Notes: generated by a model not told the origin, from the sequence alone. Positions 1 through 8,010 are shown, counted from the stretch's first letter. The stretch: DNA of 39,979 nt from an uncultured Nitrososphaera sp. (GCA_946480575.1 CAMLKF010000010.1:1-39979); one strand, 5' to 3'. Translations and numbers: made by a program.

Positions 1-113
1 CTGCTGAAGAGTATTTCTGTCTTCAGGTGGTGGTGGTAGTGGTATAGTAGTTGTAGAGAATAATCCAGCAAGATGTTAATAATAACCGCCGCCATTAATA
101 GAGGTGTAGGGCA

Positions 114-317
114 ATGACTAGTAGTAGTAGTAGCAAAAATCAACAACAACAAGAGGACGACAAGGTTCTGCTGACTCTTCCAAACATAAAGTACCTAGTA
201 GAAGGTCTGGACGCTCTGCTGATGACTGACCTGGACGGCGATAAGCGCGCCAAGGTAATCCAGCTGCGCAACGAGCTCTTGTCGCACATAAACAGCATCT
301 TCAGCGACTACTCGTAA
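114..317 (+). CDS. small conserved-looking protein, function unknown
   Basis: A 67-residue acidic protein with a Ser/Gln-rich start (residues 2-15) followed by a compact helical part ending in ELLSHINSIFSDYS. I do not recognise a family. The ATG is preceded by a GAGGTG stretch about 10 bases upstream and by an AT-rich TTAATAATAA element, so both a ribosome site and a promoter are plausible. Its 3' end overlaps the convergent receiver-domain gene by 17 bases. No signal peptide or membrane segment is visible. Confidence 0.6.
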   Translation: MTSSSSSKNQQQQEDDKVLLTLPNIKYLVEGLDALLMTDLDGDKRAKVIQLRNELLSHINSIFSDYS

Positions 318-678
318 ACGCCGCTCTAACCTTGAAGATAACTTCGTTTATCGAGAGCGGCTCCTTCTTTATTATGTCGCCTCGCTCAAGCGTGCCCATG
401 AGCCGGAGGGCGGCGTCGCCACCGGAAATGCTGAGCAGGAACATGAACCTGACCTGCTCGTCATAGTGTGATTTTATCTCGCGGTACAGGTCAAGGCCGG
501 TAATGCCATGCATCACAAGGTCGGTTATGACCACGCCGTACTTGCTCTGGGCCGCGAATTTCAGCGCCTGTGAAGGGTCCGGCGTGTGGTCGACGCTATA
601 GCCGTCTGCGCGGAGGTACACCTTCATGAGGTCCGCGGTGGCACGCTTTTGGTCTACAAGAAGAATTGTCTGAGGCAA
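301..678 (-). CDS. stand-alone response-regulator receiver domain (CheY-like)
   Basis: A 125-residue protein that is just one REC domain, with no output domain, so it would act by binding a partner after phosphorylation by a histidine kinase. Visible: beta-1 ILLVDQ, the phospho-acceptor Asp53 in VVITDLVM, the Ser switch region LLSIS near 83-85, and the Lys in IIKKEP near 104-105. The acidic pocket is unusual, with Asp-Gln at positions 9-10 where most members have Asp-Asp or Asp-Glu. It starts at TTG with a GGAG-type site a few bases upstream and a TTAATAT promoter element before that. No kinase gene is adjacent. Confidence 0.9.
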   Translation of the reverse strand: MPQTILLVDQKRATADLMKVYLRADGYSVDHTPDPSQALKFAAQSKYGVVITDLVMHGITGLDLYREIKSHYDEQVRFMFLLSISGGDAALRLMGTLERGDIIKKEPLSINEVIFKVRAAFTSSR

Positions 679-738
679 CTCTCCTTCTATCTCTTGGCGC
701 TTTTTTCATATTAAGCGCGATGGTCAATTGTTATAGAG

Positions 739-1200
739 TCAATGATTTCTGGCTACTCTGTAGGCAGTCAGAAACGTCATCAGGACCATGGAAAAGAGCA
801 GTATCCCGGTAGACAGGTGGGTTGCGGCTAGCAGCGGCTCGAGCCTAGTAGTGACCACCAGCATGCCAAAAACTATCTGCACACAAACAACGATTGCTGC
901 AATTATCGCAGTCTTGCGTGCCGGCTTTATCTTCCTTGCAGAATACGCTGCAGTGGCAAAGATGAGGCTGGCTGTGATGACTACCATCATCCTGTGTACG
1001 TGCTCAAAAAAGTATTTTTCAGAGGGCAGGTCAAAGCCGTTTGGGCAGAGCGGCCAGTCAGGGCACGACAGCCCCTGGTGCGAGGCCGAGATGTAGACCC
1101 CGAGCATCATGACAGAGAACAACAGGGCAAGCGCGGCAAATGAAAGGCCTGCCCCTACCTTTGGGTTAGAGGACTGCTGCATGGTTGATGCTGCTGTCAC
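739..1200 (-). CDS. ctaA: heme A synthase, short CtaA/COX15-type membrane protein
   Basis: A 153-residue integral membrane protein with four predicted helices, about half the length of bacterial CtaA. CtaA converts heme O to heme A for the terminal oxidase. Family marks: the loop SCPDWPLCP after helix 1 (a paired-Cys region), EHVHRMM in helix 2 and THLSTG in helix 4, which carry the heme-ligating histidines. Short half-size forms that are thought to dimerise are known in archaea. The GTG at 1200 lies about 27 bases after a TTATAATT box, which supports a leaderless start there; an ATG six codons in (1182) is the alternative. Confidence 0.9.
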   Translation of the reverse strand: MTAASTMQQSSNPKVGAGLSFAALALLFSVMMLGVYISASHQGLSCPDWPLCPNGFDLPSEKYFFEHVHRMMVVITASLIFATAAYSARKIKPARKTAIIAAIVVCVQIVFGMLVVTTRLEPLLAATHLSTGILLFSMVLMTFLTAYRVARNH

Positions 1201-1306
1201 GGCAGGAGGGGAATCATGCCTTCGCCAATTATAACCTTGGCCTTTAACTATGTTCTACTTTATTTTCTCATACCTGTTTTATGCCTATAAGTCGCTTCTT
1301 AAAGCT

Positions 1307-2923
1307 ATGGAAAATAGTACACCCAGTGACGATCTGGCAAGTTACGAAGGCAAATACCCAAAGGATCTGTTCAACAAGACGGTGATCGCAAACGGGCAGG
1401 CCATAGGCCGCGTCGCAAAGGAAACCGGCGATTTGATTGTTGTTTTTGGCGATTCTAACGATTCTAGGTTCGATATCCCCAAGTCAAAGGTTGCTGTCGC
1501 AGGGGGCTCCGTGATAATTGACGAGCCTGTCGCACAGTACGCAGTCGACAGGGACGCGCCGCTGCCGGAAGGCAAGAGCCTGCGTCCATCGGCAGAAGAG
1601 ATACGGCAGAAGGCGGGCGAGGTTGAAGTGATAGAAGAGCCGTCATTGCCGGCAGCTTCCGAGCCGTCAGCAATAGAGCAAAAAGCCAAGGAGGTTGCTG
1701 GTGAAGTCAAGGGAGTCGGCTACGAGCTCAAGCGTGCCGGCACGTCTGTCGAGGAAAAAGTGAGAGACACGGGCGAGGCCATCTCAGACATCGATGTGGA
1801 AGAGGCTGCCAGAAAAGCAGCTAGCGAAGTCAAAGAAGCGGCGCGCTCTAGCGCAAGAGCGGTTGAAGAAAAAATGTCGGTGGCGCAGAGCAATGTGGAG
1901 GCGAGCCTGAGTGCAGACTCGGCACTAAAGTTTGAGAAAGAATCAAAGCGGACCACCACTGAAGTGGATCTCGGGAGCTACGAGGGCAGGTATCCAGGCG
2001 AACTCTTCAACAAGGACGTCGTGCTGAACAACCAGCCCATCGGGCATGTGGCCCAGGAAACCGAGGACACAGTCGTGGTCTTTAGCGACACTGATAGCTC
2101 GATTAGGTTCGACATCCCAAGATCCGCAGTCGTCGTGGAGGGCGGCTCGATTGTGGTAAACGAAGACCTACTGTTCAGGTACAGGACGCACAGGGACGCG
2201 CCCCTGCCAGTTGAAAGGCTGAGGCCGTCAGCGGAAGAGATACGCAAAAAGGCGGCAGAGCAGGTAGTAGAGGTTGAGAAGCAACAGCAGCAGCCTCCGA
2301 CAACACCAGACAGGATAATGAGTGAAGGGCAGCAGCTGTCAACCGCGCCAAGGCCGACAACCATGGGCGTATCAGTACCGGAAGGATATGTGGACACCGA
2401 GTCAGAAATAGTCAAAAAGATGAAGAGCGCGGCAAACGAGCTTAAGGAGGTAATAGTTGCAGGCACCAAGGTCGCAAAGAAAAAGATGAAAAAAGTGCAA
2501 CGTGAAGCAGCAGAAAAGCAGGCCGCCATGGACGCGGAAGCCATTTCAAGGATGGGCGGCCTTGCGATGGAGTTTGCAGATTCGTTTGAAGACGTGCTGT
2601 CGGAAATCAGGACAAGGACGTACGCGGAGCAGGTGCAGATATACACGGGATTTTTGAAGCTGATGGACCAGCAGCGCGACCTCGTGCTTGCCCGGCGAGA
2701 CCTTGCGGCCAGGCTGAGGGACTCGGTCTCAGTCCCGGTTGTAAAGCCGGAAGACGTGGAAGGACGCAGGCTTCACGCGTCGCCAGAGCTGCCAGCACCT
2801 GAGAAAGAGGAAGAGCAGGAAGAAACAACCACAACTACCAAACGCACTGATACTACCGTGAAGAAGCGCAGCAAGCGTAGCGGTGCTGCTGCAAAAAGAA
2901 GCACGCGCAGCACTGCGGCCTAG
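1307..2923 (+). CDS. two-copy PRC-barrel-like protein with helical linkers and basic tail
   Basis: A 538-residue protein. I start it at ATG 1307 rather than at an upstream TTG at 1250, because each repeat begins just after it and the upstream codons look like promoter (CCTATAAG). Two copies of a roughly 65-residue unit (about residues 11-75 and 224-288) both read SYEG-YP--LFNK-V, IG-VA-ET, RFDIP and GGS, and each is followed by RDAPLP and LRPSAEEIR. This looks like a PRC-barrel-type beta fold. Between them is an Ala/Glu/Lys helix-rich stretch; after the second copy comes another long helical part (about 365-480) and a Lys/Arg/Ala-rich end resembling histone H1 tails. No signal peptide. Function unknown; nucleic-acid or envelope binding are both guesses. 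Confidence 0.8.
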   Translation: MENSTPSDDLASYEGKYPKDLFNKTVIANGQAIGRVAKETGDLIVVFGDSNDSRFDIPKSKVAVAGGSVIIDEPVAQYAVDRDAPLPEGKSLRPSAEEIRQKAGEVEVIEEPSLPAASEPSAIEQKAKEVAGEVKGVGYELKRAGTSVEEKVRDTGEAISDIDVEEAARKAASEVKEAARSSARAVEEKMSVAQSNVEASLSADSALKFEKESKRTTTEVDLGSYEGRYPGELFNKDVVLNNQPIGHVAQETEDTVVVFSDTDSSIRFDIPRSAVVVEGGSIVVNEDLLFRYRTHRDAPLPVERLRPSAEEIRKKAAEQVVEVEKQQQQPPTTPDRIMSEGQQLSTAPRPTTMGVSVPEGYVDTESEIVKKMKSAANELKEVIVAGTKVAKKKMKKVQREAAEKQAAMDAEAISRMGGLAMEFADSFEDVLSEIRTRTYAEQVQIYTGFLKLMDQQRDLVLARRDLAARLRDSVSVPVVKPEDVEGRRLHASPELPAPEKEEEQEETTTTTKRTDTTVKKRSKRSGAAAKRSTRSTAA

Positions 2924-3072
2924 TAGTGCACCCTCGAGTTCTCGTAAAACTCCCTGTCCTCTTCTGCCATTACTGTTCGCTTGTGGCACTCTTCGCAGAG
3001 CAGGTACTCTGTATTGGCCGGCAGCTCCTTCTTGCACCTACCGCAGAACTTTTTCAACAACGATGATAGCAT
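2920..3072 (-). CDS. 50-residue zinc-ribbon protein
   Basis: A small ORF, ATG at 3072 to TAG, reading CGRC near residues 10-13 and CEEC near 27-30, the paired Cys knuckles of a zinc ribbon, with a charged helical end (AEEDREFYENS). It overlaps the last four bases of the convergent PRC-barrel gene. The strict CxxC-x13-CxxC pattern and sensible composition argue that it is real. A role in transcription or in protein contacts is possible, but nothing here shows it. Confidence 0.65.
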   Translation of the reverse strand: MLSSLLKKFCGRCKKELPANTEYLLCEECHKRTVMAEEDREFYENSRVHY

Positions 3073-3144
3073 GTATCTAGAATAAAAGCCGCGCCACAGA
3101 AATCTAATTAAGGATGAAGTCCAAAGTCAAGACGGCCTACAGCG

Positions 3145-4644
3145 TTGGCTTTGCAAAATGAAGTTTTCAGTGCATTATCGTATGCGACCAGCAAGGGGTT
3201 CCAGATCCACCCGGATGCCTTTGCCATGCTCAAGGGCCTTAACACCGATGTCGTAGCAATAATCAAGGAAATAATCAAGGTGAAAAAGCAGTCAAAGAAT
3301 TTTGTCATTCTGGTTGACGACATCAAGAACCAGATCGGGCTAAAAAAGGCAGCCGAGGAAGGCCCGGCCGAGCAGACCTGCAACATCCTGATGGACCCGA
3401 CGCTCAAGGTCACTACTGCTGAAGGCGTCGACGGCTACGCAGCACTTTTCCAAAGCAGGTTTGAAAAGTCGATGCGCATTCTGGCGCAGAGGCCGGATAG
3501 CAAGCGCATCACCAAGGTAGCGTCGGTGAAGCAGAACGTGCGCAGCGGCAGACAGTCTGCTGAAAGGGGAGGGGGGAGGGGCCTGCACGGCCGTGCAGGC
3601 TCGACAATAGTGGCAGGACTTCTCATGTCCAAGCGCAGCAAAAAAAATGGCCTCGAGCTTGCAATTGACGACTACACCGGGATCCTCGCCGCAACCGCCA
3701 TGACCGAGGAGGCAAAAAAGCAAGCTGCAACTCTCGCCTTGGACCAGATGGTCATGCTCGAGCTCGAGAACGGCAAGGGCGCGCCAGGGCTTACTATCAA
3801 GAGCGCCATAACGCCCGACATCCCTGATCACCTGCCCAGCAGGAGCAAGTCGGAGGCGTACGCGGTTCTGATTTCAGACATGCATGTCGGGAGCAAGTAT
3901 TTCATGGAAAAAGAGTTTTTGCGATTTCTGGATTGGCTGTCCTCATCATCTGACGACGACATTGTCAGCAAGATCAAGTTCCTCTGTATCGGAGGCGACC
4001 TTATCGACGGGATCGGCATATTCCCAAACCAAGACAAGGAGCTTCTTGAAATGAATACAGCGAAGCAGATGAGCCACGCTGCGCAGTTACTTTCAAAGGT
4101 GCCCAGGCATATCAAGATGTTGGTGATACCGGGCAATCACGATCCCGGGAGAAGGGCCCTCCCGCAGCCGGCCATCCCAAGAAAGGATCTGGGCGAGCAG
4201 CTCTATGGCCTTGAAAATTGCACGATGCTTGGCAACCCTGCCCTTATGGAGATGAACGGCGTCAAGATCTTGATGTACCATGGCCAGAGCCTTGACGACG
4301 TCATCGCGACCACGCCGGGCCTCAGCTATTCCAAGCCTGCCGAGGCCATGAAAGTGCTCCTCAAGGCGCGCCATCTGTCGCCGATATACGGCGAGCGCAC
4401 GCCCGTTGCCCCGGAGCTGGAGGACATGATGGTGATCTCGGAGGTGCCCGACATTTTCCACTCGGGGCATGTGCACGTCCTGGATGTGCAGAACTACCGC
4501 GGCACTTTGATTGTAAATTCTGGCGCGTGGCAAAGCCAGACGAAATACCAACAGACGATGAATATCATGCCAACGCCAGGCATCGCCATCGTTATCAACC
4601 TAGCGACGCTCCAGCCGTTCATGCAGGATTTCAATCATCAATAA
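3145..4644 (+). CDS. polB: DNA polymerase D small subunit (DP1), 3'-5' proofreading exonuclease
   Basis: A 499-residue small subunit of the archaeal replicative polymerase PolD. The C-terminal half is a calcineurin-type phosphoesterase with every metal motif present: SDMHVGS (about 244), GGDLIDG (about 283), PGNHDPG (about 330), YHGQS (about 378) and SGHVHV (about 441), so proofreading should be active. An OB-fold region lies before it. The N-terminus is a short helical domain. Translation starts at TTG 3145 or TTG 3151; no ATG is suitably placed. The gene converges on orc1/cdc6 with a 14-base overlap. Its partner DP2 lies about 4 kb away on the same strand. Confidence 0.97.
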   Translation: MALQNEVFSALSYATSKGFQIHPDAFAMLKGLNTDVVAIIKEIIKVKKQSKNFVILVDDIKNQIGLKKAAEEGPAEQTCNILMDPTLKVTTAEGVDGYAALFQSRFEKSMRILAQRPDSKRITKVASVKQNVRSGRQSAERGGGRGLHGRAGSTIVAGLLMSKRSKKNGLELAIDDYTGILAATAMTEEAKKQAATLALDQMVMLELENGKGAPGLTIKSAITPDIPDHLPSRSKSEAYAVLISDMHVGSKYFMEKEFLRFLDWLSSSSDDDIVSKIKFLCIGGDLIDGIGIFPNQDKELLEMNTAKQMSHAAQLLSKVPRHIKMLVIPGNHDPGRRALPQPAIPRKDLGEQLYGLENCTMLGNPALMEMNGVKILMYHGQSLDDVIATTPGLSYSKPAEAMKVLLKARHLSPIYGERTPVAPELEDMMVISEVPDIFHSGHVHVLDVQNYRGTLIVNSGAWQSQTKYQQTMNIMPTPGIAIVINLATLQPFMQDFNHQ

Positions 4645-5854
4645 TAAGGGCCGCGAATGTCGAGTCTTCTTTGAGCGCTTCTCTGACAGTCGTAAGTGGT
4701 ATTGTTATCCTGATCTTTTGTGACCTGCCGTAGCGGCCTTGGTTGACAATGTCTGTTGCGACCAGACCTAGGAGATCCAGTTTGTTTATTATCTGTGTAA
4801 CGCGCCGTTGTGTGAGGGGCTCCTGCTCGGCCTGCTGACACATTGATGAGTAAATGTCGTAGACTTCGCCGGTGTTGCTGTTCTTTGACCTGCTTATAGC
4901 CAATATCACGAGTTTCATGTGGGTAGGCGCATTTTTCAGGACTTCATAGGGTGTGTCCTTTTCTATTTTTTCTTGGGCAGCACGAACATGCTTTTCGTCG
5001 ACCTTGATTGCACTTTCTCTTTCTGCAAGCTCTGCCGAGACCCTCAGCAGATCTATCGCCTTTCTGGCATCACCATGCTCCCTTCCTGCCATCGCTGCAC
5101 AGAGGTTTATTGCTGCATCAGAAATGGCGCCTTCGTTGAATGCAATCTTGGATCTTTCATGCAGTATCTGGCGTAGTTGGTCCACCGTATAGGGGTTGAA
5201 AACCATTTCCTCTTCACTGAGACTACTCTGGACGCGTGGATCGAGTTTGTCTTTAAAATCGAGGCTGTTGGATATACCGATCAGCGAGATAAAGCCTCCC
5301 TTTGACATGCGCTGGTTGGCTCTTGTAAAGCTGTAAAGGATGTCGTCGCCACTCTTATCAACCAGTGAATCTATTTCGTCGACTACCAAGATAAGGTGAA
5401 GTTTTTTCTTTTGTATGAATTGCAATATTCTGCTGGTTGCCTCTCCCATAGAAAGTCCGGTGAATGGGACCTGCTTTGTTTTGTCCTCCTCTTGGTTTAG
5501 TCCCATCTCCTCGGCAACTTCGAACAATACTTTGTAAGCGGTGCTGGCGCCTTTTGCGTTTACGTTAATGGCCTTGACTCCTGTTTTGAGCTCCTTTGCT
5601 TTATTGGTGAGTTTTTCAACGACCTTCTTGACTACTGCAGTCTTGCCCGTTCCAGGTTCTCCGAATAACAAAAGGTTTGACGGCCTGGCATTTCTGAAGA
5701 CTGTTGAAAGCACCTGAGCCACAGTTTTTTCCTCCTGCTCTCTGAACGGGAGTTTTTCCGGCACATAGTCTATTGTCAGGGATTGACGGTTTTTGACAAG
5801 CGACCTGCCGCTTGTGGCCTTGTTAAAGATGTTGTCGATATCAGACGAGCTCAA
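4631..5854 (-). CDS. cdc6: Orc1/Cdc6 replication initiator, AAA+ ATPase
   Basis: A 407-residue origin-binding initiator that also helps load MCM. Walker A is GEPGTGKT at 65-72, Walker B VVDEID at about 157-162, followed by sensor regions and a C-terminal winged helix (about 310-400, with TQRRVTQIINKLDLLGLV). The length is usual for archaeal Orc1. It starts at TTG 5854. The gene faces away from the gene-free stretch holding two ORB boxes, the usual archaeal arrangement of initiator next to the origin it binds. Those boxes could also regulate its own transcription. Confidence 0.97.
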   Translation of the reverse strand: MSSSDIDNIFNKATSGRSLVKNRQSLTIDYVPEKLPFREQEEKTVAQVLSTVFRNARPSNLLLFGEPGTGKTAVVKKVVEKLTNKAKELKTGVKAINVNAKGASTAYKVLFEVAEEMGLNQEEDKTKQVPFTGLSMGEATSRILQFIQKKKLHLILVVDEIDSLVDKSGDDILYSFTRANQRMSKGGFISLIGISNSLDFKDKLDPRVQSSLSEEEMVFNPYTVDQLRQILHERSKIAFNEGAISDAAINLCAAMAGREHGDARKAIDLLRVSAELAERESAIKVDEKHVRAAQEKIEKDTPYEVLKNAPTHMKLVILAISRSKNSNTGEVYDIYSSMCQQAEQEPLTQRRVTQIINKLDLLGLVATDIVNQGRYGRSQKIRITIPLTTVREALKEDSTFAALIIDD

Positions 5855-6145
5855 CTGTCAATAATCACCACAGCAACAATTGCTAATTTTAACCCGCTGC
5901 CACCCCTTTCTTTCTTTTGCAGAATCAAATTTGTTAACTTTACCTTAACAGTCATGTTAACAGGTCGGTTTTAAACCGCGGAATCAACTTGTACTAATTA
6001 TCAAATCAATTCAATGACATTGATTCATAGAAGCTTAGAGAAGGGGTTGCAGAAGAAAGGGTGGGGTGGGGCCGGGCAATAAGAATTATGGTTGCCTGCT
6101 TGCTGTTAACGTAGCAGAAATGACGGCGCCAAAAAGGCTCAAAAA

Positions 6146-6170
6146 TGACCCCTTTGTTTCCACTGGAGCG
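6146..6170 (-). promoter_or_regulatory. ORB box 1 (Orc1/Cdc6 binding site)
   Basis: On the minus strand this reads CTCCAGTGGAAACAAAGGGG followed by T, which matches the archaeal origin-recognition-box pattern: a TCCAGTGGAAAC dyad followed by a G-run. The match is from memory of the consensus, but it is essentially complete across both halves. Confidence 0.85.
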
Positions 6171-6207
6171 TTAAGGACCGACGTTAACGCTGTTAATAGG
6201 CCTGGGC

Positions 6208-6233
6208 AGACCCCTCCATTTCCACTGGAACCG
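6208..6233 (-). promoter_or_regulatory. ORB box 2 (Orc1/Cdc6 binding site)
   Basis: On the minus strand this reads TTCCAGTGGAAATGGAGGGG followed by T. It has the same orientation as box 1 and lies 63 bases away, close to six helical turns. The dyad half is perfect; the middle differs slightly from box 1. Confidence 0.82.
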
Positions 6234-6408
6234 CAATCAGGCGATTTCTTACAAGAAAATTGGTTAACATATGGCAATTGTTAACCAGAACAGCTTGCCT
6301 CTCATGCGGGGTTAACAACAGCAAAGCTGGTTGTTATCAAAGTTGACAGAGCTGGTGTTAAGTGTTAATACGTTAACAAGTCAAGCTACCTCTAGCAGAA
6401 GATCGGAT

Positions 6409-6870
6409 ATGAACTCGAGAAAAAAAAAGTTCAAGATAGAATTGGAGGATGCCGAGGGGAGCAAGTACAACCTGTCGTTAGAGGGCAACATTTCAAAGGA
6501 CAAGATCCTAAAGATAGTCGAGTTCATGGATCTGCTCAACATCGAAGGTCCTGCGAACGGCGAAGGTGAGGCGTTCAGCAACAGGAGGGCGGCATTAGCC
6601 TCTGTAGGCGACAGGATATGGAGTCTGGTAGAGGAGAAGTTCCCATATGGCAGCTTTACCTCGACAGACATCCTAGAGCTCTACGAGGACCAATACAATG
6701 AGCCTATCAAGCTGAGCATCATCTCGACTTACCTTTCTAGGTATTCAGAGCGCGGCAGGCTCATGAGGAGCCGCCAGGGCAAAGAGTGGGTTTACAAAAC
6801 GACTAGACAGCAGCCGGCAGCTCGGATGCAGCCTCCTTCTCCTTCAGCCTCCCGCGACCTGAATCAGTGA
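6409..6870 (+). CDS. origin-flanking protein with C-terminal winged-helix-like domain
   Basis: A 153-residue protein starting at ATG 6409 (MNSRKKKFKIELED). The reading frame stays open upstream, but those codons lie in the origin repeats and look non-coding. The N-terminal part is a small alpha/beta unit (KYNLSLEGNISKDKILKIVEFMDLL). The C-terminal part (about 75-135) looks like a winged helix: DRIWSLVEEKFPYGSFTSTDILELY, then IKLSIISTYLSRYSERGRL and a wing ending KEWVYK. The tail is Gln/Pro-rich and overlaps the convergent neighbour by 68 bases. I do not know a named family. Its place next to the origin and initiator suggests a DNA-binding role in replication or its control; this is inference. 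Confidence 0.82.
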   Translation: MNSRKKKFKIELEDAEGSKYNLSLEGNISKDKILKIVEFMDLLNIEGPANGEGEAFSNRRAALASVGDRIWSLVEEKFPYGSFTSTDILELYEDQYNEPIKLSIISTYLSRYSERGRLMRSRQGKEWVYKTTRQQPAARMQPPSPSASRDLNQ

Positions 6871-7486
6871 TCTTGTACCTGAAAGGCTTGCTGTTGGCGT
6901 CTCTGTCAACGAGTCCCGAGTCGTGGAGCTTTTTCATCAGGCGGGCCGTGTGTTCTCTAGTCCTGCCAATGGCGTGCTGAACCTCGCGTGAGGTGCGCGG
7001 CATCTCTGCCAGCAATTTCAATATGTAATCGTTCGTCCCGTTCTGCGCTTCCGCTGGCTTCTCAACTTCTGCTGTTGTTGCATGCTGCGTGACTGCAGCA
7101 GGCCCACTCATGGGCGTTACGTGAGGTTGCGGCTGGCGTGATTGTTGAAGTGACGGTGGTTGCAGGTAGTGTTCTGCCTGCTGTGATGCAATATCGTGCG
7201 ATGGTTGCTGCTGCGGCGATGCCCTCAGCTCCATGATGTCAACCTTAGTTCGCAGGTCTGCAATCACCCTGTCGTAATCACGCAACCTGCGGGTATATTC
7301 GAGCACGACTGCTTCTACCACTGCATCGTCAGCGTAAAAATCACGCTTTGAGCGCAGGCTGCTGAGCCTGCTGTAAACCATCACACCGGCCATGCCGGAA
7401 AAGAACGCAAGCGCGTACAATATCACGGTTTCAAGATCAAAAAGGCCGACAAGGCTTAATGCGATCGCCGACAGGTCAATGATCAT
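6803..7486 (-). CDS. membrane-anchored winged-helix protein
   Basis: A 227-residue protein with an unusual order: an N-terminal hydrophobic stretch long enough for one or two membrane segments (residues about 3-40), a basic and helical coiled-coil-like part (about 45-90, LEYTRRLRDYDRVIADL), a Gln/Pro-rich linker (about 92-145), and a MarR-type winged helix (about 150-220: LLAEMPRTSREVQHAIGRT, TARLMKKLHDSGLVDRD, KYRITDSGR-like wing). It should bind DNA while tethered to the membrane, either as a one-component sensor or as a chromosome anchor. The GTTAAC/ORB region lies about 400 bases beyond its 3' end. Confidence 0.85.
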   Translation of the reverse strand: MIIDLSAIALSLVGLFDLETVILYALAFFSGMAGVMVYSRLSSLRSKRDFYADDAVVEAVVLEYTRRLRDYDRVIADLRTKVDIMELRASPQQQPSHDIASQQAEHYLQPPSLQQSRQPQPHVTPMSGPAAVTQHATTAEVEKPAEAQNGTNDYILKLLAEMPRTSREVQHAIGRTREHTARLMKKLHDSGLVDRDANSKPFRYKITDSGRGRLKEKEAASELPAAV

Positions 7487-7539
7487 GTCACGGCATTACG
7501 CTGCAATACCGTGATTTAATGCTATAGAGCAATCTTGTT

Positions 7540-7911
7540 TTACAACTTGGACATTCTTTTTAGCAGCTGCTCCATCACAGATATCACGTCGGCCGTGCGT
7601 GCCTGGAGCGGGACATCACTGCCCTCTGAAGCAAACATCACACCTAGTTGCTCCGCCATTCTGCTCAGTGCCGACAGCGCTTCCGGTTGGAGTACGCCCG
7701 TCGATTGCAGAAGTATCGCGCTGTAAAGGACGGCCATCACCTTCTCCCGGCACTGCCTAACCTGCCTCCAATACGCTCCGGAACTGATGTTTTCAGGCTT
7801 GCCGCTGCTCTGCAGTCTTTTAGAGATTATTGAAATCTGATGTGGCGTAAACAAAGAATTTGCAACAAGATAACCAAAAAGATTGTTAGAATTAGATTTT
7901 GCATCGGCCAT
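7540..7911 (-). CDS. conserved-looking helical protein, function unknown
   Basis: A 123-residue soluble, mostly helical protein (FTPHQISIISKRLQSS near 21-36, then three longer helices). I recognise no catalytic motif. The ATG at 7911 follows a TATAGTACC/TATACAAA-like promoter in the 99-base gap shared with the divergent GGGP synthase gene. It is followed after about 50 bases by the membrane-anchored winged-helix gene on the same strand, so the gene order is 7540-7911 first. Confidence 0.75.
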   Translation of the reverse strand: MADAKSNSNNLFGYLVANSLFTPHQISIISKRLQSSGKPENISSGAYWRQVRQCREKVMAVLYSAILLQSTGVLQPEALSALSRMAEQLGVMFASEGSDVPLQARTADVISVMEQLLKRMSKL

Positions 7912-8010
7912 AGGTACTATACAGATTTGTATAGCGCATCTGAGGTATTAAAATCTTCATAATATGATGACACCAAACTTTAAAACAGCTAGCGCTCTTC
8001 AATAGGGGAT

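Larger units (their letters stand above)
5933..6377. repeat. cluster of eight GTTAAC palindromes in the origin
   Basis: Perfect GTTAAC at 5933, 5956, 6105, 6183, 6263, 6280, 6311 and 6372, with further near copies (CTTAAC 5945, GTTAAG 6170, GTTAAT 6192, GTTAAG and GTTAAT about 6357-6368). Chance would give about 0.1 perfect copies in this length. The array begins just upstream of orc1 and ends just before the ATG of the winged-helix gene, so it could bind an origin factor or a shared regulator. Confidence 0.8.
5855..6408. other. predicted replication origin region
   Basis: A 554-base stretch without a convincing gene, between the divergent orc1/cdc6 gene and a winged-helix gene. It holds two strong ORB boxes (6146-6170 and 6208-6233), weaker G-run elements that resemble half ORBs (5899-5925 on the minus strand, 6036-6075 on the plus strand), eight GTTAAC palindromes and AT-rich segments around 5930-6030 suited to unwinding. 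The position beside orc1 and close to both PolD genes fits an oriC. Short ORFs in this stretch run through the ORBs and are not credible genes. Confidence 0.85.

Noticed and set aside
6066..6284. Open frames of 72 and 63 codons in the orc1 upstream gap
   Set aside because: They cover both ORB boxes and the GTTAAC copies, show no protein-like pattern, and sit in the predicted origin.
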